Positions 8,830 to 17,009 of a DNA stretch of 64,000 nucleotides are shown one piece after another. The notes beneath the pieces are model-generated. The model saw only the letters and a program-made list of their open reading frames with translations, was not told the origin of the DNA and searched no databases. Positions within the stretch are counted from its first letter, which is position 1. Each line of letters begins with the position of its first letter. Location of the stretch: contig NZ_FOQO01000002.1 of NCBI RefSeq assembly GCF_900113765.1, forward strand, positions 372,001-436,000, in the 5' to 3' direction. A program made the translations under genes and the position numbers. This stretch comes from Parapedobacter indicus. Its GTDB lineage: Bacteria; Bacteroidota; Bacteroidia; Sphingobacteriales; Sphingobacteriaceae.

Positions 8830-11007
8830 TCACCGATCCACCTCCTGAATACCCAATTGTGACCTTTTAGTGTTGATGTAAGACGATGGCTTTACACCGA
8901 TCAACTCCACCGGAATGGGATCCAATATATCTGCAAAATCCGCAAGAACGCCGGGCAAACCAGATGAACCGAGAACGGACAAGACGTTTTCATCGTTCTT
9001 AATCACGTTGTTCTGACTAAATCCCAAGGCTGTTTTGCGCCACCCCATACTTTTGCCCTTCGCATATACGGGTTCCTTGAAGTTGATGAACACGTTGCGG
9101 TTAAACAGATTGTTTGTTGGCATGGGTACCGTACTGAGATAGTCGGCTAACGTGGGATAAGCCAGGCTATAAACCAGACCGGTATAGTTGACCGCACGAA
9201 GGCGCTTTGCATACAAGCCACTGTCCGGAATCGTCAGGTGTTTCGCCCACGTTCGCAGCCGGTCGTCAATAAATACCCCCGCTTCACGCCCGATAAACAG
9301 ATTATTATAATACTTGTTGTCAGATCCACCTCCCATGAGCACACTCCGCTGTCCGGCATGAATCAAGATATTGGAATAGGCTGTCAACCCGCAGGCACCA
9401 TCGTCGTGGTAAATACCCACAGTCAAAAATTTATCGGGTATGTTGGCTATCACATTATACCGAACAACAATCCCGCGCTCCGAAGGATCCCGCCCATAAT
9501 AAATGGCACCGAGGTCGTTGACCTCCGTTGCAATATCGTGTATGTAATTATATTCAATAACGTGGTCATTGCCATGAAGCCACATCGCCACCCCTGGGGT
9601 ATCAAATATCTCACAATTTGCCACCACATTCCCCACGCCACTTAAATGAACCGCCGGGCGATAGGATTTCTCTATTCGGTTGTTATCAAGAAACACACAG
9701 CTTTCCACCCGGTTATTGCCTTTCTCCAATGTGAGGCGGTCGCCGCCACCAAGTGAAATGCCGCCGCTACCCAAATGCCTGAAAATACAATGCCGCACCG
9801 TATTCCAATTTCCGCTCTTTCTGTCGAAAATTGTATTGTTATATAAGTATTGCGGCAAACTACCTACAATGCCCCTGGCTGCTACATCTCCATCTTTCTC
9901 CCTGAAATTTTCAAAAGGCGTCACACCCAGTCCCATGCTGACGCCCAAACTACCTAAGCGCTGAAAAACACATCCTTCGATGAGCAGACGGTGTGTGTTC
10001 GTGGTTGTAATGCCAATACCACGTGCATTTTCAAATGTAATCCCGCGTAGGGTCAACCACTTGGTGTCAGCAACATCAAAAAATGGCGACTCCAGCATGG
10101 AAAATTCGACAGAATGGGGCTTTTCGTCGGAGATGAAGTACAACATACCTTTTTCACGGTCGACATAGTACTCATATACGGAATCCAACTCCGATCTCAG
10201 GTTTATGCCGTACCAGGTACGATAGGCCTCTTGATCGGCAAACCCATACATTGTAGCTGCCCCTGCTTTGATTGTCTTTTCAGTAGGGTCGATTTTCGCT
10301 ATCGGAATCATATCATCCGCATAACCCCACATGAAATAACCACCGATCCACGGGTCGGGCTCATGAGCCCATTTATCAATCCGTGGTTCCGTATACCGCA
10401 TTACGCCTCCTCGGTCCGAATAATCCCCGATTCTGGGCAAAGATTCCGTTTCCAGCACCTCTTCAATGGGCACCATCCCTCGGTTGGGGTATCGTGCTAA
10501 CTGAAATGCTTTTTGATTGACAAATACCTCTCCCCACGAAGGGCCATATGGTCGACCGAAGCCTACTTTTCGGATGTTGCCGTAATCCGTAATACCGACC
10601 TTTTTTAAATCAGCTTGATATACACCATCGCGATACGCAATTGCGTCAAGGGGTACGCTGTGGCTACCGCTTATCACTACATGCTCTCCTTCATAAGCCT
10701 GGATGGTCAACAAATGATCACGGCCATCCAGATAGATCGTTTCATCCATGCGGTAGATGCCCTCCCGCAGCACAATGGAAAGAGGGATGCCGTCGGCGAT
10801 GTTGTTTCTCAATACCCGCGAATAGTCCACAGCGGCCTGCAGCGTCGCAAACGGCTCATCAAATTGCCCTTTATCGTGATCATTGCCATCCGGTGCCACA
10901 TAAATTTCCCGGGAAGGGCCATTGCCTGGATGGAACTGCCCATAGCTTTCCTGCACGATCAAAAAGGCGATCGCTAACATAGCGATCTTCAAAACAGCGA
11001 TCTTCAC
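8830..11007 (-). CDS. secreted right-handed parallel beta-helix protein, GH141-like
   Basis: A 725-residue exported protein with signal peptide MKIAVLKIAMLAIAFLIVQ. After it comes IYVAPDGNDHDKGQFDEPFA then TLQAAVD, the usual opening of parallel beta-helix enzymes acting on plant polysaccharides. FQLARYPNRG and the long right-handed helix (LRGITFENARGIGITTTNTH, RVESCVFLDNNRI, VVANCEIFDTPGVAMWLHG) resemble GH141-type proteins, which act on fucosyl or xylosyl linkages of pectin and xylan; this family name is tentative. The start is GTG in a GTGA overlap with the GH92 stop, so it is translationally coupled as the last gene of the utilisation locus. It probably acts in the periplasm or at the cell surface. 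Confidence 0.75.
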   Translation of the reverse strand: MKIAVLKIAMLAIAFLIVQESYGQFHPGNGPSREIYVAPDGNDHDKGQFDEPFATLQAAVDYSRVLRNNIADGIPLSIVLREGIYRMDETIYLDGRDHLLTIQAYEGEHVVISGSHSVPLDAIAYRDGVYQADLKKVGITDYGNIRKVGFGRPYGPSWGEVFVNQKAFQLARYPNRGMVPIEEVLETESLPRIGDYSDRGGVMRYTEPRIDKWAHEPDPWIGGYFMWGYADDMIPIAKIDPTEKTIKAGAATMYGFADQEAYRTWYGINLRSELDSVYEYYVDREKGMLYFISDEKPHSVEFSMLESPFFDVADTKWLTLRGITFENARGIGITTTNTHRLLIEGCVFQRLGSLGVSMGLGVTPFENFREKDGDVAARGIVGSLPQYLYNNTIFDRKSGNWNTVRHCIFRHLGSGGISLGGGDRLTLEKGNNRVESCVFLDNNRIEKSYRPAVHLSGVGNVVANCEIFDTPGVAMWLHGNDHVIEYNYIHDIATEVNDLGAIYYGRDPSERGIVVRYNVIANIPDKFLTVGIYHDDGACGLTAYSNILIHAGQRSVLMGGGSDNKYYNNLFIGREAGVFIDDRLRTWAKHLTIPDSGLYAKRLRAVNYTGLVYSLAYPTLADYLSTVPMPTNNLFNRNVFINFKEPVYAKGKSMGWRKTALGFSQNNVIKNDENVLSVLGSSGLPGVLADFADILDPIPVELIGVKPSSYINTKRSQLGIQEVDR

Positions 11008-13298
11008 TTTTTGTTCGGCTTTTTGCTCATCACAAATTCTAATACTCCTCCGCCCATGATCTCTTTATGCGTGATATAATGCCGTTTCAAGGGGGTACCG
11101 TTTAATAACACCCTGGAAACATATACGTGGTCAGGCGACTGGTTCGTGGCCACAACAGTAAACGTGTTGCCGTTTTCCAGGTTCAGCTCCGCACGTTTGA
11201 TCAAGGGGCTTCCCAAATCGTACGTTAACGCTCCAGGTGAAATCGGGTAAAATCCCAGTGCGCCGAAAATATACCAGGCACTCATCTGTCCGCAGTCGTC
11301 GTTGCCACCGAGGCCGTCAGGCCGGGCTTGATACATTTCATTCAGGATATACCGCACCTGTTTCTGCGTCTTCCAAGGTTGCCCGACATAATTGTATAGG
11401 TATGCGACATGGTGTGAAGGTTCATTGCCGTGTACATAATTGCCAATGATCCCATCCCGCGAGATATCTTCGGTATTTTCGAAATACTTATCGGGCAGCT
11501 CCATCGTAAACAGGCTGTCCAGATACCCCGCAAATTTTTCCTTACCTCCGTGCAGCGTGATCAATGCGTTGGGATCGTGCGGGATAAAGAGGCTGTAATT
11601 CCATGAATTTCCCTCGATAAATCCCTGTCCGTGCGTGTCCAGCACATCAAAATCTTTTACAAATTCTCCATCGGAGTTTTTCGGCCGCATGAAACCGATG
11701 CGCTCGTCAAATACGTTTTTCCAATTTCCTGCCCGCTCCATATACTCCTGATAGACTTCTTCTTTTCCCAGTTTCTTCGCGATCTGTGCAATGCACCAAT
11801 CGTCATACGCATATTCGAGTGTTGAAGACACCGAGGTACTATTGAGGTCTGCCGGGATATATCCCTTATGGATGTACTCGCCGATTCCTTCGTAATCCAC
11901 TCGGTTTGACGTGGCGATGCACGCCTCCAGCGCCTTTTCTGCATCTCCGGTATATACACCTTTCACAATTGCATCAGCGATGACCGAAACGGCGTGGTAT
12001 CCACTCATGCACCAGTTATCGTTTGCATAATGCGACCAGATCGGGAGCATATTCAATACACTCTGATCGTAATGCGCCAGCATGGAAGTAACCATATCGG
12101 CATTGCGGCGGGGTTGCACGATATTGAAATAGGGATGCAATGCGCGGAAGGTATCCCACAGGGAAAATGTGGTATAATTGACAAAACCGTCTGCCACATG
12201 GTTTTCCTGATCGAGTCCCCGGTATTGTCCATTTGCATCCATGTAGACGGTTGGTCCCAGGAACGTATGATACATCGATGTATAGAAGTTGACCTTATCA
12301 TCTTCCGATATCGTTTCGATGTCGATCTTGGATAACTCGTTGTTCCACCAATCTTGTCCGGCAGCTTTCACCGAATCGAAATTCCAGTGCGGAATCTCAT
12401 GGTTTAAATTGGCCAGGGCATTCTGCTGACTTACCGGCGAGAGGGCAAGTTTAACCAGCACCTCATCGTTTTCGCGCGTGTCGAAATCAAAATACATCGT
12501 CAGGTCTCTTCCTGCTAAGTCGGCAAAGTTTTTCTCTTGATTAAACTTCCGCCAAAAGCCTTTGTATGCCTGCGGTTTGTCGTAGCTTTTCCGTCCGTAG
12601 CTTGTAAACGGTTTGGAAAATGTCATCGCGAAATATACGGTACGCGTGCGTGCCCAGCCGCTTGTCTGCCGGTATCCGGTAATCAAGGTATCATTTACCA
12701 CCCGAACAAAGGTCCAGACATTTTTACCATCGTAATTGTAAATGCCCGCTTTGAGATCGAATACAACATGTGCATCGGCCGTTTTGGGAAAGGTGTAGCG
12801 GTGAAAACCCACCCGCTCAGACGTGGTCAGCTCGGCAGTGATGTTATAATCGTCCAGCATCACCTTGTAATAGTTTGCCTCGGAAACCTCACGGTCATGC
12901 GAGAATTTACTGCGGTATCCAGATTGCGTATCGTCTGCTGTACCGGGATTCAGCTTGAGTTCACCCACGGTGGGCATGATCAAAAAGTCTCCCAGGTCTG
13001 AGTGCCCGGTACCGCTGAAATGGGTATGACTGAATCCAACGATACTTTTGTCCTCATATTGATAGCCTGCACAATACCGATACACATCTTTGTTATATGC
13101 GCCATCCACTTCATACGACAACGTATCCGTTTCGGGACTCAGCTGTACCGACCCGAAAGGCACGGTTGCCCCGGGAAAGGTATGGCCCATCCGCGCGGTA
13201 CCGATCAAAGGGTTGACATAGTCTACCGGTCGCTTCTGTGCACTTACCGCGCCGCAAGTGAGCACCACGCCCGCAATTAAGATTGAAATTCGCGTCAT
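11004..13298 (-). CDS. GH92 family alpha-mannosidase
   Basis: Exported GH92 exo-alpha-mannosidase, 764 residues, calcium-dependent and inverting in the known family. A signal peptide (MTRISILIAGVVLTCGAVSAQ) is followed by the hallmark YVNPLIGTARMGHTFPGATV and PFGSVQLSPET. The catalytic (alpha/alpha)6 domain has HYDQSVLNMLPIWSHYANDN with NWCMSGYHAVSVIADA, and the C-terminal part has GGNDDCGQMSAWYIFGALGF, all conserved in GH92. It overlaps the preceding GH28 gene by 4 bp (ATGA) and the following beta-helix gene by 4 bp (GTGA), so all three share one transcript. A mannosidase in an otherwise pectin-type locus is unusual and suggests a mannose-containing glycan or side chain. Confidence 0.93.
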   Translation of the reverse strand: MTRISILIAGVVLTCGAVSAQKRPVDYVNPLIGTARMGHTFPGATVPFGSVQLSPETDTLSYEVDGAYNKDVYRYCAGYQYEDKSIVGFSHTHFSGTGHSDLGDFLIMPTVGELKLNPGTADDTQSGYRSKFSHDREVSEANYYKVMLDDYNITAELTTSERVGFHRYTFPKTADAHVVFDLKAGIYNYDGKNVWTFVRVVNDTLITGYRQTSGWARTRTVYFAMTFSKPFTSYGRKSYDKPQAYKGFWRKFNQEKNFADLAGRDLTMYFDFDTRENDEVLVKLALSPVSQQNALANLNHEIPHWNFDSVKAAGQDWWNNELSKIDIETISEDDKVNFYTSMYHTFLGPTVYMDANGQYRGLDQENHVADGFVNYTTFSLWDTFRALHPYFNIVQPRRNADMVTSMLAHYDQSVLNMLPIWSHYANDNWCMSGYHAVSVIADAIVKGVYTGDAEKALEACIATSNRVDYEGIGEYIHKGYIPADLNSTSVSSTLEYAYDDWCIAQIAKKLGKEEVYQEYMERAGNWKNVFDERIGFMRPKNSDGEFVKDFDVLDTHGQGFIEGNSWNYSLFIPHDPNALITLHGGKEKFAGYLDSLFTMELPDKYFENTEDISRDGIIGNYVHGNEPSHHVAYLYNYVGQPWKTQKQVRYILNEMYQARPDGLGGNDDCGQMSAWYIFGALGFYPISPGALTYDLGSPLIKRAELNLENGNTFTVVATNQSPDHVYVSRVLLNGTPLKRHYITHKEIMGGGVLEFVMSKKPNKK

Positions 13299-14773
13299 TT
13301 CTTTGAATTTTGTACAAAGATCTGTTTTTTCCTTTTATTCGTTCCCTCTTCCACGGTCAACCCAGACACATCGTAGCCGTTTACATCATCCAATACTAAG
13401 GCAGGCCGATACTCGTTGGCTTTTGCTCGCAGCTTAACGTTGTCAAAAATAATCCCTTCCACATGGCGGATATAGAAACCCCACGCGGGAAGCTCCTTGA
13501 ATTGGGAAAACTCGGGATAAGCATCCGCCATTTCCGGAATAGCGGCCAATTCTTCTTGGGTGGTTCCCCGATACGCATAATTCGGATTCCCTCCACCCGG
13601 ATAGACAAACTCTAGATTCCGAAGGGTAACATTGCGGATCGGCTGGCCTTCCAGCCCGACAATGCCGGATGGTGATATATTCCGCGGATTGTCTTCGATA
13701 GGTCCTTCATAGGAATAGCCGGCATCCGGCTTCTCAGCCGCCACTTCTACATACATATTCTGGATCACCACCTGGTTGATGGTGCCTTGTCTTCCGTTAT
13801 TCCACCGGGCACCAATGCGCAGATACAACGGGTTGCCGGTATTGTACGCATGAAGGCTATCTACCAATATATCCTCTACCATCCCTCCATCGGGTGTAGC
13901 GATGGTAAAGGCCGAACGGAACGTGTCATAGACCTTGTTGTTGATGATCCGGATATTTTTGTACCCGCCCGCCGATACGGTACCGAACTTGATTCCGTTT
14001 GCGCTCGACCGGGCCACACAATTTCGGATTTCCACGTTTTCACAGCGTTTGGAAGCATCGTGCGACTTCAGGCAAATTGCGTCGTCCGCCGAATCGATGA
14101 ATGAATTCAATAGCTTGAAATTCTTGCAATCTACGATATCGATTCCGTCGTTATTCCAGAATTCTTTGCTATCTACCGTAATGCCATCCACCACCATGTC
14201 TTCGCATTGGTCGTACGTCTGCACCCAGTCTGCTGCATTCCGGATGGTAATACCCTCAATCCGTACGTTACTACACTCCCGCAGATAGATCGCCTTCGGA
14301 CGTCTGTTCCGGGGACGGTCGTAATCCAGCGGATCGGCGAGGATTCCATTATGTATCTGATCCATCAAATGGTAAGCCACCTCCCTGCCCTGCCCGTCAA
14401 TCACACCTTTCCCTTTGATGGCGATGTTGTCGACCCCTTTTCCATAAATCAGCGCACAATTGGGTGTATCAATGTTGTAGTCGTAAATATTGGTGGATCC
14501 GACTAATACGGCTCCTTCCTCCAAGTGAATGGTTACATTGGGTTTCAGCACGATGGTGCCCGTTAGGTACCGGCCGACATAAAATTTCAACGTACCCCCA
14601 CCCTGTTCACTGATGAAATTGACCGCCTTTTGTATCGAGGTCGTGTTCAGCGTGGTTCCATTGGATTTAATGCCGAAAAAAGAGGCATTGTATTCGGTTG
14701 AAAAAACCGGAGAAATCAACAGGAAAAAAATGAAACTGAGTATATATCGTTTTGTTGGCATCTTTGTGTTCAT
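13295..14773 (-). CDS. GH28-family glycosidase (polygalacturonase-like), copy 1
   Basis: Exported beta-helix hydrolase for pectic chains, about 490 residues. After the signal peptide (RYILSFIFFLLISPVFS) comes ASFFGIKSNGTTLNTTSIQK with the GH28/pectate-lyase-3 opening. The catalytic acids are in NNDGIDIVDC and DSADDAICLKSHD. The usual GHG motif is replaced by ANGIKFGT and RIK by LRIG, as in exo-acting Bacteroidota members. ATG at 14773 follows the upstream stop by one base; an upstream ATG at 14791 in the same frame would overlap that gene. It is the most downstream of three tandem paralogues and closely resembles copy 3 (PEFSQFKELPAWGFYIRH is shared exactly). Confidence 0.88.
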   Translation of the reverse strand: MNTKMPTKRYILSFIFFLLISPVFSTEYNASFFGIKSNGTTLNTTSIQKAVNFISEQGGGTLKFYVGRYLTGTIVLKPNVTIHLEEGAVLVGSTNIYDYNIDTPNCALIYGKGVDNIAIKGKGVIDGQGREVAYHLMDQIHNGILADPLDYDRPRNRRPKAIYLRECSNVRIEGITIRNAADWVQTYDQCEDMVVDGITVDSKEFWNNDGIDIVDCKNFKLLNSFIDSADDAICLKSHDASKRCENVEIRNCVARSSANGIKFGTVSAGGYKNIRIINNKVYDTFRSAFTIATPDGGMVEDILVDSLHAYNTGNPLYLRIGARWNNGRQGTINQVVIQNMYVEVAAEKPDAGYSYEGPIEDNPRNISPSGIVGLEGQPIRNVTLRNLEFVYPGGGNPNYAYRGTTQEELAAIPEMADAYPEFSQFKELPAWGFYIRHVEGIIFDNVKLRAKANEYRPALVLDDVNGYDVSGLTVEEGTNKRKKQIFVQNSKK

Positions 14774-14774
14774 T

Positions 14775-15509
14775 TTATAGCTTTTTTCCATTAGGTGTCA
14801 CGCAATTTTCCTGAATGCGGATTTCATTTTTTCCCACTTCACGCAACGCTTTGCCCGATGCATCGACATACAGCGCGCGCAGCTCCACCCCCGAGCAGGA
14901 AGACAGGAAAATCCCCGTGCTGCTTTCATAGACGTTGCTTTTGATGATCTGATTGGAAAGCGTTAATTGCGTACATCCCACGTAAGATTGAACGTTTTCC
15001 AGGCCGTTCAGCAGCATGATTCCATCCACCGATACCTGCTTGGAGTTCTCCATCCGTATCAGATCGGGCAGTAACTGCTTACTATCCCTTCCCATAATGC
15101 CTTTCGACACCAGCGTTTCCATATTCGCGGTAAACAGCGGCACCTGTCCCTGGATGACCCCCTTCCCCTGTATCTTGATATTCGATTGGCCATTGGCATA
15201 AATCAATGCCCGGCTACCCGAATAATCCAGGTAATCATACACATTCGGACTGGCCAAAAGTACCGCACCCTCGTGCAATTCGATGGTCACATTGGATTTC
15301 AGTTCAAACGAACCGGTGAGGTATCTGCCCACGTAAAAATGCAGGGTACCGCCCCCTTCGTTCGCAATAAAATCAATGGCATACTGGATGGAACTGGTGT
15401 TGTTGGTAACTCCATCCGACTTGCAGCCGAAAAGCGAAGCATTGTACTCATTTGCTTGTACGTTGGCTCCCATCAGAAAAAACAACGATAAATAGGCAAT
15501 TCTCTTCAT
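14775..15509 (-). CDS. short GH28-like beta-helix protein, copy 2 (lacks the catalytic half)
   Basis: About 244 residues with a signal peptide (MKRIAYLSLFFLMGANVQA). Its N-terminal half is very close to copy 1 (GGGTLHFYVGRYLTG and NVTIELHEGAVLLASPNVYD against GGGTLKFYVGRYLTG and NVTIHLEEGAVLVGSTNIYD). The protein ends soon after LSSCSGVELRALYVDASGK, so the motifs with the catalytic acids (NNDGID, ADDAIC) are absent. The frame is clean with a proper stop, and the next gene starts one base after it. It may be a truncated duplicate, a binding protein, or a short enzyme of a different type; glycosidase activity is doubtful. ATG at 15509 is preferred over 15530, which overlaps copy 3. Confidence 0.75.
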   Translation of the reverse strand: MKRIAYLSLFFLMGANVQANEYNASLFGCKSDGVTNNTSSIQYAIDFIANEGGGTLHFYVGRYLTGSFELKSNVTIELHEGAVLLASPNVYDYLDYSGSRALIYANGQSNIKIQGKGVIQGQVPLFTANMETLVSKGIMGRDSKQLLPDLIRMENSKQVSVDGIMLLNGLENVQSYVGCTQLTLSNQIIKSNVYESSTGIFLSSCSGVELRALYVDASGKALREVGKNEIRIQENCVTPNGKKL

Positions 15510-15519
15510 AGCTTCGGGC

Positions 15520-16998
15520 TTAATCAACATTAACGTTTTGGGAGTTATGGAAAATATACTGTTTCTTCTCTTCGGACTGCGGCTCCTCGAAACGCACGTC
15601 GGTCCACGTTCCGCCGGTTAAATCGTCGGTCACGATCGCAGGTCTGTAGTCTTTACGGGCCGCTTTGAAAGTCACATTCTTAAAGTCGATATTTTTTGCG
15701 TGCCGGATATAAAATCCCCAGGCCGGCAATTCCTTAAACTGCGAAAATTCAGGGTACTTATCGGCCATTTCGGGGATGCTGTCCAGGTCGGCCGCGGTAA
15801 TGCCCCGATAGGCATACAGCGGATTGCCACCGCCCGGGTAAACAATTTCAATGTTCTCCATCCGCACGTTTTCTATTTTGTATTGAGGTAGTCCTACGAT
15901 ACTTGCAGGAGAAATATTCCGCGGCAGATCCTCGATGGGCCCTTCGTAATTATAGCCGGCATCCGGCTTCTCGAGGGGCACTTCCGCATACACATTCTTG
16001 ATGGTAATGTCCTTCATATAGGGCTTCTTCCCTTTGCTCCAACGGTCGCCAATGCGAAGAAAAATCACGTTGCCGGTGTTGATTGAACGCACACCGTCAA
16101 CCAAAATGTTTTCGACAAAGCCTCCGTCGACCGCTGCAAAGGTGATGGCCGAGCGATACGTATCGTAAACGGTCAGGTTCCGTACGACGAAATTCTTGAA
16201 TCCACCCCGGGAAACGGTTCCGAATTTGAGTGCACTTGCGCTTGAACGCGCCACGCAATTTTCGACCAGGATGTTGTCACAAAAGGCGTTGGCATCGTGG
16301 GATTTGAAACAGATCGCATCGTCGGCCGCATCAAAATAACTGTCCCTGATGACGACGTTTCTACAATCAACAATGTCTATTCCGTCGTTATTCCAATACG
16401 ACTTGCTGTCTACCTTGATCCGCTCTACGAGCAGGTTGACACACTGGTCATACGTTTGGTTCCAGCTGCCGGGGTCCCTCAGCGTAATGTCCTGAATCGT
16501 GACATCCTCACATTCGCGGAAATAGATGTTTTCAGGCCTGTTCCATTCGCGTACACGATCCAGTTTCAGTTCATCTTCAACGATCCCCCGGTGCACATTC
16601 TGTACCGCATTGATAGCGGTCTGAAAACCTCTTCCGTTGATCGTTCCTTTACCGGTAATACCGATATGTTGCTGTTTAATTGCAAAGATCATCGACTGCC
16701 AGTTCACGTATGGATCCTTGACGTAGTCAAACGGATTATTCGACCCCAACAAGCTGGCTCCTTCCTCCAGATGAAGGGTGACATTCGATTTCAGGTAAAT
16801 GGTACCCGTCACATAATTGCCGGCACTAAATACCAACCTCCCACCTCCTTTTTCATGGACATGATCGATCGCCGCCTGAATAGACCGCGTGTTCAATGTC
16901 TGTCCATCTGCCAAAACACCAAAGTCGGCCGCCTCAAAATCCTGCGCACGGCACCATTGGAAAATTACTACAAAAACAACGAGAAATAATTTATTCAT
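15520..16998 (-). CDS. GH28-family glycosidase (polygalacturonase-like), copy 3
   Basis: Exported 492-residue beta-helix hydrolase. The signal peptide is MNKLFLVVFVVIFQWCRAQ, then EAADFGVLADGQTLNTRSIQ. The catalytic acids are in NNDGIDIVDCRNVVIRDSYF and DAADDAICFKSHD; GHG is replaced by ASALKFGT and RIK by FLRIG, the same changes as in copy 1. The C-terminal part (YPEFSQFKELPAWGFYIRHA) is almost identical to copy 1, which points to a tandem duplication followed by divergence. The frame begins at a TTG at 17001, but the adjacent ATG at 16998 is the natural start. It lies 11 bp after the GH106-like gene and is in the same operon. Confidence 0.88.
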   Translation of the reverse strand: MNKLFLVVFVVIFQWCRAQDFEAADFGVLADGQTLNTRSIQAAIDHVHEKGGGRLVFSAGNYVTGTIYLKSNVTLHLEEGASLLGSNNPFDYVKDPYVNWQSMIFAIKQQHIGITGKGTINGRGFQTAINAVQNVHRGIVEDELKLDRVREWNRPENIYFRECEDVTIQDITLRDPGSWNQTYDQCVNLLVERIKVDSKSYWNNDGIDIVDCRNVVIRDSYFDAADDAICFKSHDANAFCDNILVENCVARSSASALKFGTVSRGGFKNFVVRNLTVYDTYRSAITFAAVDGGFVENILVDGVRSINTGNVIFLRIGDRWSKGKKPYMKDITIKNVYAEVPLEKPDAGYNYEGPIEDLPRNISPASIVGLPQYKIENVRMENIEIVYPGGGNPLYAYRGITAADLDSIPEMADKYPEFSQFKELPAWGFYIRHAKNIDFKNVTFKAARKDYRPAIVTDDLTGGTWTDVRFEEPQSEEKKQYIFHNSQNVNVD

Positions 16999-17009
16999 CA
17001 ATTACGTAC

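Noticed and set aside
9238..9645. 135-codon open frame opposite the beta-helix gene
   Set aside because: It lies wholly antisense to a well-supported gene and has no family motif. Many similar shadows occur opposite the SusC and glycosidase genes.
14775..15509. Frameshifted full-length GH28 gene as explanation for the short middle copy
   Set aside because: The next gene follows after the stop within one base and starts with its own signal peptide, so no hidden C-terminal half is present in another frame.
16297..16989. 230-codon plus-strand frame opposite GH28 copy 3
   Set aside because: Antisense shadow of a coding region with strong GH28 motifs; no start signal or motif of its own.
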